This document shows positions 17,387-25,051 of a stretch of DNA of 64,000 bases, piece after piece. Origin of the DNA: CAYYUA01 sp964542585 (GTDB lineage Bacteria; Bacteroidota; Bacteroidia; CAILMK01; CAYYUA01). The notes beneath the pieces are model-generated. The model made no database searches and was not told where the DNA came from. It saw only the letters and a list, made by a program, of their open reading frames with translations. The position numbers and the translations under genes were made by a program. Numbering within the stretch: position 1 is the stretch's first letter; each line of letters opens with the position of its first letter. The stretch spans positions 62,001 to 126,000 of the forward strand of contig CAZIUI010000003.1 in the NCBI GenBank assembly GCA_964542585.1, written 5' to 3'.

Positions 17387-17572
17387 AGCTGTGAGTAGTA
17401 CTTAGAACCCTGGTTAGTTTATTAACAACACTAAGGGGTAAAGGTAAAGCAAGTTAAACCGCTTTTTTTGTCGTTGTTCAAGAATTAGGCGCAAAAATCG
17501 TCTGGTTTTTACAATTTTGTTTGAACCCCTACTTCTAAGCCTTGTTATGGTGGTAAACTAAAAACAGAACCT

Positions 17573-17731
17573 ATGTTACTTAAAAAACTATGGGCTTACC
17601 TCAGTTTTGATAAAAAAGAGAACAATTCTGGTGGTAATATCAACCTCAAAATGATGCATGGTATTAATCGTATATCAATTTTTGTTTTCCTTATCGCTCT
17701 TGCCATAATGTTTTTTAAACTCGTATTGTGA
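17573..17731 (+). CDS. DUF6728-like miniprotein (52 residues)
   Basis: A short gene below the usual ORF cutoff. ATG at 17573 opens 52 codons ending in TGA at 17729-17731. The product begins MLLKKLWAYLSFDKK, has a polar linker ending NLKMMHGINRISI, then one membrane helix (FVFLIALAIMFFKLV). The MHGINRIS segment followed by a single helix matches my memory of the Bacteroidota-specific family DUF6728, whose function is unknown. Codon use resembles the neighbours. It lies between priA and the YugP-type peptidase, 54 nt before the latter, on the same strand. Confidence 0.75.
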   Translation: MLLKKLWAYLSFDKKENNSGGNINLKMMHGINRISIFVFLIALAIMFFKLVL

Positions 17732-17785
17732 GGGTTTTTAAGTGCATTTAGCACAGAAGTTGCTTCTTTTAAATAAAAATCATTT

Positions 17786-18493
17786 ATGTTTGGATTTATA
17801 GGCATTGGCCCTCTTTTACTAATGATTGTTATTGGTTTAATGAGTTATACGGTTCAAAACCGTTTCAAGAAAAAATTTAAGCGTTATTCCGAGACAGCCC
17901 TATCTAGTGGCCTTACGGGTAAAGAGGTAGCCGAAAAGATGTTAAAAGATAATGGCATAAATGATGTTACCATTCAGGCAAGTGAAGGGATGCTAACAGA
18001 TCATTACAATCCATCCAATAAAACGGTTAACCTTAGTAAAGGGGTGTATGGTGGTAAAAGTATTGCATCAGCTGCCATCGCAGCCCATGAGTGTGGACAC
18101 GCTGTTCAACATGCTACTGAATACAGTTTTCTCAAGATTCGAAGTGCATTAGTTCCGATAGTAAGTGTGAGTAATCAGTGGGTCCCCTACTTGTTGATTG
18201 GCGGAATTTTCGCCATAATGTTATTCAATATTACAGAAGTATTGCTTGCAGGAATCGTCCTTTTTGCAGCTTCTACCCTGTTTTCTTTCGTTACTTTACC
18301 AGTTGAATTTGATGCTACTAAGCGAGGACTTCAGTGGTTAGAAACAGCCAATATCACAGCCAGTCAAGAGCATGACCAGGCTAAAGATGCTTTAAATGCC
18401 GCTGCAAAAACTTATGTAGTTGCAGCTTTAGCATCATTACTAACCCTTCTTTACTACATTATGATCTTCATGGGTATTAGTGGTGATGATTGA
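17786..18493 (+). CDS. YugP-type membrane zinc metallopeptidase
   Basis: A 235-residue integral membrane protein of the YugP family (Peptidase_Membr_Zn, PF04298). An N-terminal helix (4-22) is followed by LTGKEVAEKMLKDNGI, the conserved HYNP-like segment TDHYNPSNKTVNLS, and the metal motif HECGH (H101, E102, H105). Three more helices follow (about 125-150, 150-170, 205-228), with VTLPVEFDATKRGLQWL between them, a family hallmark. The substrate is unknown. It ends at a strong terminator at 18527-18558. Confidence 0.92.
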   Translation: MFGFIGIGPLLLMIVIGLMSYTVQNRFKKKFKRYSETALSSGLTGKEVAEKMLKDNGINDVTIQASEGMLTDHYNPSNKTVNLSKGVYGGKSIASAAIAAHECGHAVQHATEYSFLKIRSALVPIVSVSNQWVPYLLIGGIFAIMLFNITEVLLAGIVLFAASTLFSFVTLPVEFDATKRGLQWLETANITASQEHDQAKDALNAAAKTYVVAALASLLTLLYYIMIFMGISGDD

Positions 18494-18526
18494 TCCGCCA
18501 ATTTGCCAAAAAGAAAAATTTCCGGG

Positions 18527-18558
18527 AAAGCCTTGCTAAGGTCTGCAAGGCTTTTTTT
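18527..18558 (+). terminator. Intrinsic terminator of the YugP-type peptidase gene
   Basis: A 10-bp perfect stem (AAAGCCTTGC with GCAAGGCTTT), an 8-nt loop and a run of seven T follow the stop codon by 33 nt on the plus strand. The convergent NUDIX gene ends 14 nt beyond it. Confidence 0.85.
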
Positions 18559-18571
18559 GGTTACAAGAATT

Positions 18572-19159
18572 TCAATTGCTTTTATCCCGGCTGCGGAACC
18601 ACTGAAGGGTTACTAAGCTTTTAGCATCCACAATTGCATGCTTGTCCATCCATTCGTATACAGTGAGCCTGGGAACAGTAAGCAATTCAATATCTTCTGC
18701 TTCTGCCATCACACCACCACCACTCTCTACTTTCTGGGCTTCGGTTACCTCTGCGTAATAAGCATAGATCTTCTCCGAAAATGTGCCAGGCGAAGCATAA
18801 AAAGCCATCAAAAAAGTAGGAGACTCGACCTTAAACCCTGTCTCTTCCAAGGCCTCACGCTTAACGGTAAGCTCTGGGTTTTCGCCAGATTCAAAAACGC
18901 CTGCTGGTAGCTCTATGAGATAGGGATCGACTTCACGTTGTATTGCTGGAGCTCGTAACTGTTTGACGAAATAAAGCTTATCCGTCTCTTTATTGAATAG
19001 CAGAATAACTGCAGCATCAGGCCGCTGAACCACATACCGATTAACAGGTACACTATCAGAGAGTCGTTGAAGCCTGTAGGCCTCTATATTAAAAAATCCT
19101 TCGTAAAGGACTTCCCTTTTTTCCAGGCTGTGGTACTTACTGGAGAATTGGTTCGCCAT
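18572..19159 (-). CDS. NUDIX hydrolase, ADP-ribose pyrophosphatase-like
   Basis: A 195-residue enzyme with a complete Nudix box (GVFESGENPELTVK, then REALEETGF), giving the metal-binding REXXEE core. The upstream VNRYVVQRPDAAVILLFN and VKQLRAPA with the LIELPAG lead-in resemble ADP-ribose and NDP-sugar hydrolases (NudF-like). It probably hydrolyses ADP-ribose or a related nucleotide diphosphate; the exact substrate cannot be decided. It lies downstream of the rplT terminator and may be expressed by readthrough or from its own promoter. Confidence 0.88.
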   Translation of the reverse strand: MANQFSSKYHSLEKREVLYEGFFNIEAYRLQRLSDSVPVNRYVVQRPDAAVILLFNKETDKLYFVKQLRAPAIQREVDPYLIELPAGVFESGENPELTVKREALEETGFKVESPTFLMAFYASPGTFSEKIYAYYAEVTEAQKVESGGGVMAEAEDIELLTVPRLTVYEWMDKHAIVDAKSLVTLQWFRSRDKSN

Positions 19160-19177
19160 TGCTTTTTATTCCATGAA

Positions 19178-19214
19178 AAAGGGTCCTTTCATGAAATTGT
19201 AAAAAGGACCCTTT
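19178..19214 (-). terminator. Terminator at the end of the thrS-infC-rpmI-rplT operon
   Basis: The 12-base arms AAAGGGTCCTTT (19178-19189) and AAAGGACCCTTT (19203-19214) are exact reverse complements with a 13-nt loop, followed on the minus strand by a TTTTT run. It lies 30 nt after the rplT stop and 18 nt before the NUDIX ATG. Confidence 0.8.
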
Positions 19215-19244
19215 ACTATAAGCCTATATAATATCCCAATGGAC

Positions 19245-19589
19245 TTAGCTTACTTGATCAACAACAGCCTTAAAAGCCTGGGGATGGTTAACAGCCATAT
19301 CAGCCAAAACCTTGCGATCAAGGGCAATGTCATTTTGCTTTAGCTTGTTGATAAACTTAGAATAGGAATACCCATAAGGCCTTACTGCTGCGTTGATACG
19401 CTGAATCCAAAGCCTGCGGAAATCGCGTTTGCGGACTCTACGGTCCCTGTAAGCAAAGTTGTAAGAACGCTCTACAGCAACTCTCGCAAGCTTGTAAACA
19501 TTCTTCTTCCGGCCATAATATCCTTTGGCCTCGCGAATAATTTTGCGTTTGCGCTGATGGGTTGCTGGTTTATTGGTTGCTCTTGGCAT
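19245..19589 (-). CDS. rplT: 50S ribosomal protein L20
   Basis: A 114-residue ribosomal protein that binds 23S rRNA early in large-subunit assembly. The conserved core is present: RKRKIIREAKGYYGRKKNVY, the FAYRDRRVRKRDFRRLWIQRINAA block, and KVLADMAVNHPQAFKAVV. The N-terminus is basic and unstructured as usual. It is last in the order thrS-infC-rpmI-rplT, 41 nt after rpmI, and is followed by a strong terminator. In other bacteria L20 represses rpmI translation; I could not identify that site here. Confidence 0.98.
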   Translation of the reverse strand: MPRATNKPATHQRKRKIIREAKGYYGRKKNVYKLARVAVERSYNFAYRDRRVRKRDFRRLWIQRINAAVRPYGYSYSKFINKLKQNDIALDRKVLADMAVNHPQAFKAVVDQVS

Positions 19590-19630
19590 AGGTTAATGAA
19601 ATTTTAAGTCAGGTTTATAGTAAGCCGGCA

Positions 19631-19831
19631 TTAACGGCCTTCACCTAGAAGTTGGTTGATACGTTTATAATCAGGTGTTTTTAGCTCAGTCCACTTTTTA
19701 AGACGGAGTTTGCGCTTTTTGGTTTTATTCCGCAGCAGGTGGTTATGAAATGCCTGCTTGCGCATAATCTTACCGCTGCCAGTTTTCTTAAAACGCTTCT
19801 GCGCCGCTTTATTCGGTTTCATTTTAGGCAT
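19631..19831 (-). CDS. rpmI: 50S ribosomal protein L35
   Basis: A 66-residue basic ribosomal protein with the family pattern MPKMKPNKAAQKRFKKTGSGK, then KQAFHNHLLRNKTKKRKLRL, and a C-terminal helix with DYKRINQLLG. Length and the MPKMK start are standard. It starts 12 nt after the infC stop, so it is translated from the same mRNA. Confidence 0.97.
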   Translation of the reverse strand: MPKMKPNKAAQKRFKKTGSGKIMRKQAFHNHLLRNKTKKRKLRLKKWTELKTPDYKRINQLLGEGR

Positions 19832-19843
19832 AATAGTACTTCT

Positions 19844-20401
19844 TTATTTTTTGGATGACTTTGGACTCATGAAAAGGGTCATTCGCTTCCCCTCTAGTTT
19901 CGGCATTTGTTCAACTTTACCCACATCTTCAAGCTCTTGGGCTAGCTTTAGAAGCAAATATTCACCCCGTTCTTTATGAACGATAGTGCGGCCTTTAAAA
20001 TGAACGTATGCTTTAAACTTATTCCCTTCTTCCAGGAATCTACGCCCATGATTGGCCTTAAACTGAAAATCGTGCTCGCTGGTATTGGGACCAAACCGGA
20101 TTTCCTTTAGTTCGGTTTTAGCTGCTTTTTGTTTTTGTTCTTTCTCTTTCTTCTTCTGCTGATAAAGGAACTTACCAAAATCGATCACTTTGCAGACAGG
20201 GGGATCTCCTTGGCTGTTAATTTCCACCAAGTCTAATCCCATTTGGCTTGCTGTTTCCCTCGCATCCTCTAACGGAACAATCTGATTCTCAACATTATCC
20301 CCTACCATACGTACTTGCTCAGCAGTTATCTCATCGTTAATCCGGTACGTATCACGTGGGTCTTTCGCTTTCGTACCTTTTTTACGCCTTTTAGGTGCTA
20401 T
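19844..20401 (-). CDS. infC: Translation initiation factor IF-3, starting at AUA
   Basis: IF-3 prevents premature subunit joining and checks start codons. The first in-frame ATG (20308) would remove the conserved YRINDEITAEQVR segment of the N-terminal domain. No ATG, GTG or TTG lies between it and the thrS stop, and the only well placed start is ATA at 20401-20399. It is preceded 5 nt upstream by AAGGAGG. The resulting 185-residue protein begins (M)APKRRKKGTKAKD, a normal basic IF-3 start. Rare AUU or AUA starts allow IF-3 to repress its own synthesis in other bacteria; the same control is inferred here. The C-terminal domain contains HFKGRTIVHKERGEYLL. Confidence 0.95.
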   Translation of the reverse strand: MAPKRRKKGTKAKDPRDTYRINDEITAEQVRMVGDNVENQIVPLEDARETASQMGLDLVEINSQGDPPVCKVIDFGKFLYQQKKKEKEQKQKAAKTELKEIRFGPNTSEHDFQFKANHGRRFLEEGNKFKAYVHFKGRTIVHKERGEYLLLKLAQELEDVGKVEQMPKLEGKRMTLFMSPKSSKK

Positions 20402-20406
20402 AGCAA

Positions 20407-20413
20407 CCTCCTT
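20407..20413 (-). promoter_or_regulatory. Strong Shine-Dalgarno of infC
   Basis: AAGGAGG on the minus strand lies 5 nt before the AUA start of infC. It decides the start position and is notable because most genes in this window lack any Shine-Dalgarno. A strong site probably compensates for the weak start codon, as in enteric infC. Confidence 0.85.
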
Positions 20414-20445
20414 TTTGGTTTCTACAAATTCGCTTGTCCATTTTT

Positions 20446-22380
20446 CTAAGGAACCGGTACTTGGGCTTCTTTAGCTAGTTGCTCAGCAAAACCAGTCAAT
20501 GTAAACCCACCCATATCACCTTCGGTATGCTTCCGAACAGCGAGCTTTTCTTGCTTAGCTTCTTGCTCGCCTATAATTCCCATATAAGGCACTTTCATTA
20601 TTTCGGCATCCCGAATTTTCTTACCAATCTTTTCGGACCGGGAGTCAATAGAGGTACGAATTTCTGAATTATTCAAATAACTGGCAATTTTTTCGGCATA
20701 AGGGACTACTGTATCGTTGATAGGTAAGATCGCTATTTGGGTAGGTGCGAGCCAAGTGGGAAAATTGCCGGCATAATGCTCTATCAAAAAGCCCATAAAA
20801 CGCTCATGGGTTCCCAGTGGAGCGCGATGAATGCATATAGGAGTAGCTTCCTCATTTGTTTCCGTCACATAAGTAAGACCAAAACTACGAGGCTGCGAAA
20901 AGTCTACTTGATTAGTAGCCAAAGTAAATTCTCGTCCCAGGGCACTGTATACTTGCACATCGATTTTTGGCCCATAAAAAGCAGCTTCATCGGGTATTTC
21001 CTGGTAAGGAATTCCTGATTCTTTTAAAACTTTCCGCACCATATCCTCCGTCTCTTGCCAAAGCTGAGGCTGATTCACGTATTTATCGCCTAGCTTATCA
21101 GGATCATGAGTAGAGAATCGCATTAAGTATTGATCAACATCAAAAATATCAAAGTAGCGAAGGTACATATCGTTAACCCCTTGAAACTCCGATTTGAATT
21201 GATCAGGTGTGCAGTAGATATGGGCATCATTCATCTGAAGGGAGCGGACGCGCATGAGTCCGTAAAGCTCACCCGATTGCTCGTAGCGATAACAAGTTCC
21301 GTATTCAGCAAGTCGTAGGGGCAACTCGCGGTAGCTTCGCTTCCGGTTTAGGTAAATTTTATGATGATGGGGGCAGTTCATGGCTCTTACATAGTAGGTC
21401 GTACCTTCCTCCAATTCCATAGGCGGGAACATAGAGTGCTGATAATAAGGCAAGTGCCCGCTTTTATAATACAAAGCATCCTTGGCAATATGAGGCGTAC
21501 GAACCCTGTGATAACCTGCTTTCCGCTCAGTGCCTTTTGCTAGCTCTTCCAATTTTTCGATCATAAGAGCACCATTGGGTAACCACAATGGCAATCCTGC
21601 ACCCACTTCCTCATCAAAAGTGAAAAGCTCCAGATCCTTACCAATCCTGCGATGATCTCGCTTGCGGGCTTCTTCTAACCATTCCAGGTATTCATCCAAT
21701 TGCTTTTGCTTTGGAAAGCTAATACCGTAGATACGTGTCAGCTGGTTATTTTGCTCATTCCCTCGCCAGTAAGCCCCTGCAATGTTGAGCAGTTTGACGG
21801 CTTTGATATACCCTGTATCCGGTACATGCGGTCCCCGGCAAAGATCAGTAAAATTACCCTGCGTGTAAAAAGATATATCTCCATCATACAGTTCTTCAAT
21901 CAATTCCAGCTTGTACGGGTTATCGTGTTGCTGGTAAAATTCTTTAGCTTGTTGCTTAGAGACCTTCGTTTTCTCATAAGGATTCTTCTGGCGAGCCAAT
22001 TCCATCATACGCTGCTCCAGTTTCTCAAAGAGATCATTTGAGATCTCCTGGTCGCGCAAATCCACATCATAGTAAAACCCATGCTCAACCGGTGGGCCGA
22101 TCGTAAACTTGATATTGGGGAAGAAATCCTGTAGCGCTTCTGCCAGCAAGTGGGCAGAGGAATGCCAAAATACCCGCTTACCCTCATCATCATCCCAAGT
22201 TAGGATACTCACTTTGCCATTTTCCTCTATGGGAAGCGTAAGATCCTGAACACGACCGTTGACCTGTACACCAAGTGCTTCTTTGGCAAGCTTACCACTG
22301 ATGGATTTGGCCAAATCTAATCCAGTGACACTGTCATCAAATTCCTTTACGTTACCGTCCGGTAGTTCAAGTTGAACCAT
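20446..22380 (-). CDS. thrS: Threonyl-tRNA synthetase
   Basis: A class II synthetase of 644 residues that charges tRNA-Thr. It has the N-terminal TGS domain (DSVTGLDLAKSIS), the editing domain with HSSAHLLAEAL, and the catalytic core with motif 2 (YRYEQSGELYGLMRVR) and the zinc-binding region (MNCPHHHKIY). Motif 3 with the HRAPLGTHERFMG segment precedes a complete anticodon-binding domain. It is first in the operon with infC, rpmI and rplT, with infC beginning 44 nt after its stop. A TATCTTTG box lies 40 nt upstream. Confidence 0.98.
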   Translation of the reverse strand: MVQLELPDGNVKEFDDSVTGLDLAKSISGKLAKEALGVQVNGRVQDLTLPIEENGKVSILTWDDDEGKRVFWHSSAHLLAEALQDFFPNIKFTIGPPVEHGFYYDVDLRDQEISNDLFEKLEQRMMELARQKNPYEKTKVSKQQAKEFYQQHDNPYKLELIEELYDGDISFYTQGNFTDLCRGPHVPDTGYIKAVKLLNIAGAYWRGNEQNNQLTRIYGISFPKQKQLDEYLEWLEEARKRDHRRIGKDLELFTFDEEVGAGLPLWLPNGALMIEKLEELAKGTERKAGYHRVRTPHIAKDALYYKSGHLPYYQHSMFPPMELEEGTTYYVRAMNCPHHHKIYLNRKRSYRELPLRLAEYGTCYRYEQSGELYGLMRVRSLQMNDAHIYCTPDQFKSEFQGVNDMYLRYFDIFDVDQYLMRFSTHDPDKLGDKYVNQPQLWQETEDMVRKVLKESGIPYQEIPDEAAFYGPKIDVQVYSALGREFTLATNQVDFSQPRSFGLTYVTETNEEATPICIHRAPLGTHERFMGFLIEHYAGNFPTWLAPTQIAILPINDTVVPYAEKIASYLNNSEIRTSIDSRSEKIGKKIRDAEIMKVPYMGIIGEQEAKQEKLAVRKHTEGDMGGFTLTGFAEQLAKEAQVPVP

Positions 22381-22420
22381 TTAAAGCACTTATTAAAGGT
22401 TGAAAGGGCAATCAATTGTG

Positions 22421-22428
22421 CAAAGATA
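22421..22428 (-). promoter_or_regulatory. -7 box of the thrS operon
   Basis: TATCTTTG on the minus strand matches TAnnTTTG and would place the transcript start roughly 33-35 nt before the thrS ATG. The leader is too short for a T-box or attenuator, and no TTG -33 element was found. Confidence 0.4.
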
Positions 22429-22489
22429 ACCTAGACTAGCACTTTGTGCATGGAGCGCTTACCTTTTAAATACTTTGGCCACCTATTCA

Positions 22490-23548
22490 TCATTTTAAAG
22501 TCCTTAACTTACGCCTGGCAAGCCGGTTTTGAGGTGATAATTCTACTACCTTTTGAAAATGTTTCCGTGCTTTAGCTTTTTCCCCGATGGCTTGATAGCT
22601 TAGACCTTTTCCCAAATAAGCTTTGACGTGAGTTGAATCCTTTTTGATAACATTTTTAAAATGATCTACAGCTTGCCGGTAATGGGAATCAAGGTATTGC
22701 AGATATCCCAAGTTGTAGTTGGCTTCTTGGTGAAAGGGCTTTTCTTTCAGAATATGCTGGTAATCGCTTTTGGCTTTTTTGTGAAGTTTGAGTTTTTGAT
22801 AAGCATAACCACGGGAGTACCTGGCAGCTGTGGAATAAGGTTTTAGGCGAATAGCGTTGTTGTAATAATCAATGGCTTTTCGGGGCTTATCCATATGTAA
22901 ATTGCCAAGATGAAAGTAAGCCTTGTAGCTATCAGGATTTAATGTTGTAACGGTTTGGAGGTTGGAAATCGCATTTCCCGTGTCGCTCATTTCAGCATAG
23001 TTAAGTCCCTTGTAAAGATAGCCCTTGCCTAGTAGTTCATCCTGCCTTAAAGCTTCATTCAAATGTTTAAAAGATTTTTCCCTTTTTTTGATGTAAAAGA
23101 AGTACTTTCCCAGGGCGAGGTGTCCTTCTTTCATATCAGGTTTGTAGTCAAGTGCCCTTTTTGCACTATTGATCGCCTGCTTTGCCGCATCTAATTCCCA
23201 GTATATTTTTCCCAGCCAATAGTGGTATTTAGCCTCAGTAGAATCAACGGATAAAGCATTTTTAACAGTCCGCCGAGCTTGCAGGTAATCGCCATCTTTC
23301 GTATAAGCTTTAGCCAGTTTAAACTGAAGTTGTGGTTGTGTTGAATCATCTTTTAGTTGAGATGATAGCCTTTTGATACGAGCCTGCAGTTTTCCTTTTT
23401 TTTGGATTTGTTGTTTCGTGGCAGATGTATCGTTTTTATTTGATGTTTCTTGATCATCTGAATTAGAGGTTGATTGACATGCGGCAACCAAACTTATGAT
23501 TACTGCAAAGCCAATCTTTGAAACAGATCGGGAAAAGCTTTTATTCAT
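22490..23548 (-). CDS. TPR-repeat lipoprotein
   Basis: A 352-residue lipoprotein. The frame extends to a GTG at 23563, but ATG 23548 (MNKSFSRSVSKIGF) gives a proper signal with lipobox LVAAC (C24). A polar linker rich in S, N, D and T leads into about eight tetratricopeptide repeats, such as AKYHYWLGKIYWELDAAKQA, GYLYKGLNYAEMSDTGNA and AYFHLGNLHMDKPRKA. TPR arrays bind other proteins, so this is probably a periplasmic or outer-membrane scaffold; its partner is unknown. The GNAT-like gene lies just upstream on the same strand. Confidence 0.85.
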   Translation of the reverse strand: MNKSFSRSVSKIGFAVIISLVAACQSTSNSDDQETSNKNDTSATKQQIQKKGKLQARIKRLSSQLKDDSTQPQLQFKLAKAYTKDGDYLQARRTVKNALSVDSTEAKYHYWLGKIYWELDAAKQAINSAKRALDYKPDMKEGHLALGKYFFYIKKREKSFKHLNEALRQDELLGKGYLYKGLNYAEMSDTGNAISNLQTVTTLNPDSYKAYFHLGNLHMDKPRKAIDYYNNAIRLKPYSTAARYSRGYAYQKLKLHKKAKSDYQHILKEKPFHQEANYNLGYLQYLDSHYRQAVDHFKNVIKKDSTHVKAYLGKGLSYQAIGEKAKARKHFQKVVELSPQNRLARRKLRTLK

Positions 23549-23565
23549 ATTGTTTACTATCACAG

Positions 23566-24699
23566 TTAAGCTGACAAAGGTAAACGATAGGTAATATGCG
23601 TCTTTACATGTTCGGCTCCTAAGGATTCCATCAGATTGATCATACCGGTATTAAATTCCACAATCCACGTCATCTCGATAGTATCCCAGCGGTCAAGTTT
23701 TTGCATATGGTCTTGCGCACCCAGCATTAGCGCTCCTTCCACGCCTTGATCTTGATATTCTGAATCCACACCAATAGTAAGTCCGAAAGTTTTACGCGGC
23801 CCACCTTTCAGTTTGTTGTAGCGTAACTTTAAACGTTCCCACCATCCGAATCTTCCTCTAAATTGCTTAAAAACCTGGTTCATATCCGGAATCATAAGAA
23901 AGTAAGCGATAGGTTGCGACCGGTAGTAAGCAAACCATATTAAATCCGGTACAAGGACCGGCTCAAGAGATCCCATGATTTTTTTGGCTTGTTTTTCAGT
24001 AACGAATTTCAGGCCCTTTTTATGCTCCCACTCGCGGTTATACACTTGCTGAAATGCTTTCGCATATTCACTCATATTCTTTTCACCGCTGGAACTCATA
24101 GATTTAAAGGTGTAGTTAGGATCTTCCATCACTTCCTCAGCCATGGCTAATGTTCCAGAGGGTAATTTTTTAGCCAGGGGACGCTCATAGGTATACTGAT
24201 GATAATAAGGCTTGAAACCGTACTGATCAAATAGGGTTTTGTAGTAAGGTGGATGGTAGTTCATTCCATAGGCCGGCTCCGTAAAACCTGCTGCCAAAAG
24301 TCCCCAAAACCGATCTTTTTCGCCAAAGTTTATTGGCCCTTCAATGTAATCAATTCCCCTTTCTGAAAGCCACTGGATAGCCGTATCGAAAAGAAGATTA
24401 GCCGCTGTATGGTCGTAAAAGCAATCAAAAAAGCCAATACCACCTGATTTATTTTTTTCTGCTCCAAGATATTTGGGATGATCAAAAGCAGCAATTCGAC
24501 CTATTAGCTGACTACCCTTTTTAAGAATCCACCGCTTAGCGCTTCCGAGCTTAAAAAGCGGGTTTTCAGAAGGGTCAAAAATGCGGTTGATTTCCCGGTC
24601 TAGGGGTGGAATCCAATTTTTGTCATCCTTGTGGATGAGCCAGGGTACGGTTAAAAATGCTCGCTCCTCATCTTTAAGCGCTACAGCCTTAATTTCCAT
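23566..24699 (-). CDS. GNAT-fold protein of unknown substrate
   Basis: A 377-residue soluble protein. The N-terminal half (NWIPPLDREINRIFDPSENPLF, GRIAAFDHPKY, GFFDCFYDH, RGIDYIEGPINFGEKDRFWGLL) matches a widespread family of GNAT-like proteins often annotated only as hypothetical. The C-terminal half has a second GNAT-like stretch (FGLTIGVDSEYQDQGVEGALMLG), where an acetyl-CoA pyrophosphate loop would lie, although the usual R/Q-x-x-G-x-G/A is altered to Q-x-x-G-V-E-G-A. Substrate and reaction are unknown. It is 17 nt upstream of the TPR lipoprotein gene. Confidence 0.7.
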   Translation of the reverse strand: MEIKAVALKDEERAFLTVPWLIHKDDKNWIPPLDREINRIFDPSENPLFKLGSAKRWILKKGSQLIGRIAAFDHPKYLGAEKNKSGGIGFFDCFYDHTAANLLFDTAIQWLSERGIDYIEGPINFGEKDRFWGLLAAGFTEPAYGMNYHPPYYKTLFDQYGFKPYYHQYTYERPLAKKLPSGTLAMAEEVMEDPNYTFKSMSSSGEKNMSEYAKAFQQVYNREWEHKKGLKFVTEKQAKKIMGSLEPVLVPDLIWFAYYRSQPIAYFLMIPDMNQVFKQFRGRFGWWERLKLRYNKLKGGPRKTFGLTIGVDSEYQDQGVEGALMLGAQDHMQKLDRWDTIEMTWIVEFNTGMINLMESLGAEHVKTHITYRLPLSA

Positions 24700-24737
24700 T
24701 TATTAGCTTTAATGACTGTGCGCTTTCTGAACTTCGC

Positions 24738-24971
24738 CTAAAAGTCACGCACAGGGTTCCTTCTTCTTAACCGTATATAGTGGTTAATGTTGATCATGAA
24801 AGCTAATGAAAGGTATATCAGGATAGGTGAGCCCATGGTCATGAATGTAATGTAAATGAAAAAGAGGCGAATTTTGGATGTAGCAATACCCATCCATTCG
24901 CCTAGCATAGAACAAACGCCAAATGCATTTATTTCCAAAAACCCTTTAATTTTACTTAGCAATTTGCTCAT
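24738..24971 (-). CDS. PspC-domain membrane protein
   Basis: A 77-residue PspC-family protein. The frame can start from a TTG at 25055 overlapping the DUF2851 stop, but ATG 24971 (MSKLLSKIKGFLEINAFG) aligns with the usual start. The PspC pattern is clear: FGVCSMLGEWMGIATSKIRLFFIY, one or two membrane helices with TMGSPILIYLSLAF, and the basic tail RLRRRNPVRDF. In enterics PspC senses envelope stress; in Bacteroidota the stand-alone version is not characterised. It follows the DUF2851 gene. Confidence 0.85.
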   Translation of the reverse strand: MSKLLSKIKGFLEINAFGVCSMLGEWMGIATSKIRLFFIYITFMTMGSPILIYLSLAFMININHYIRLRRRNPVRDF

Positions 24972-25051
24972 AGCATGGGGATTTTCATTGACGACAATTT
25001 CCGGAAAATAGTAAAGAAAACCAAATAATTGGAGTTTTTCCAGAAAATTTT

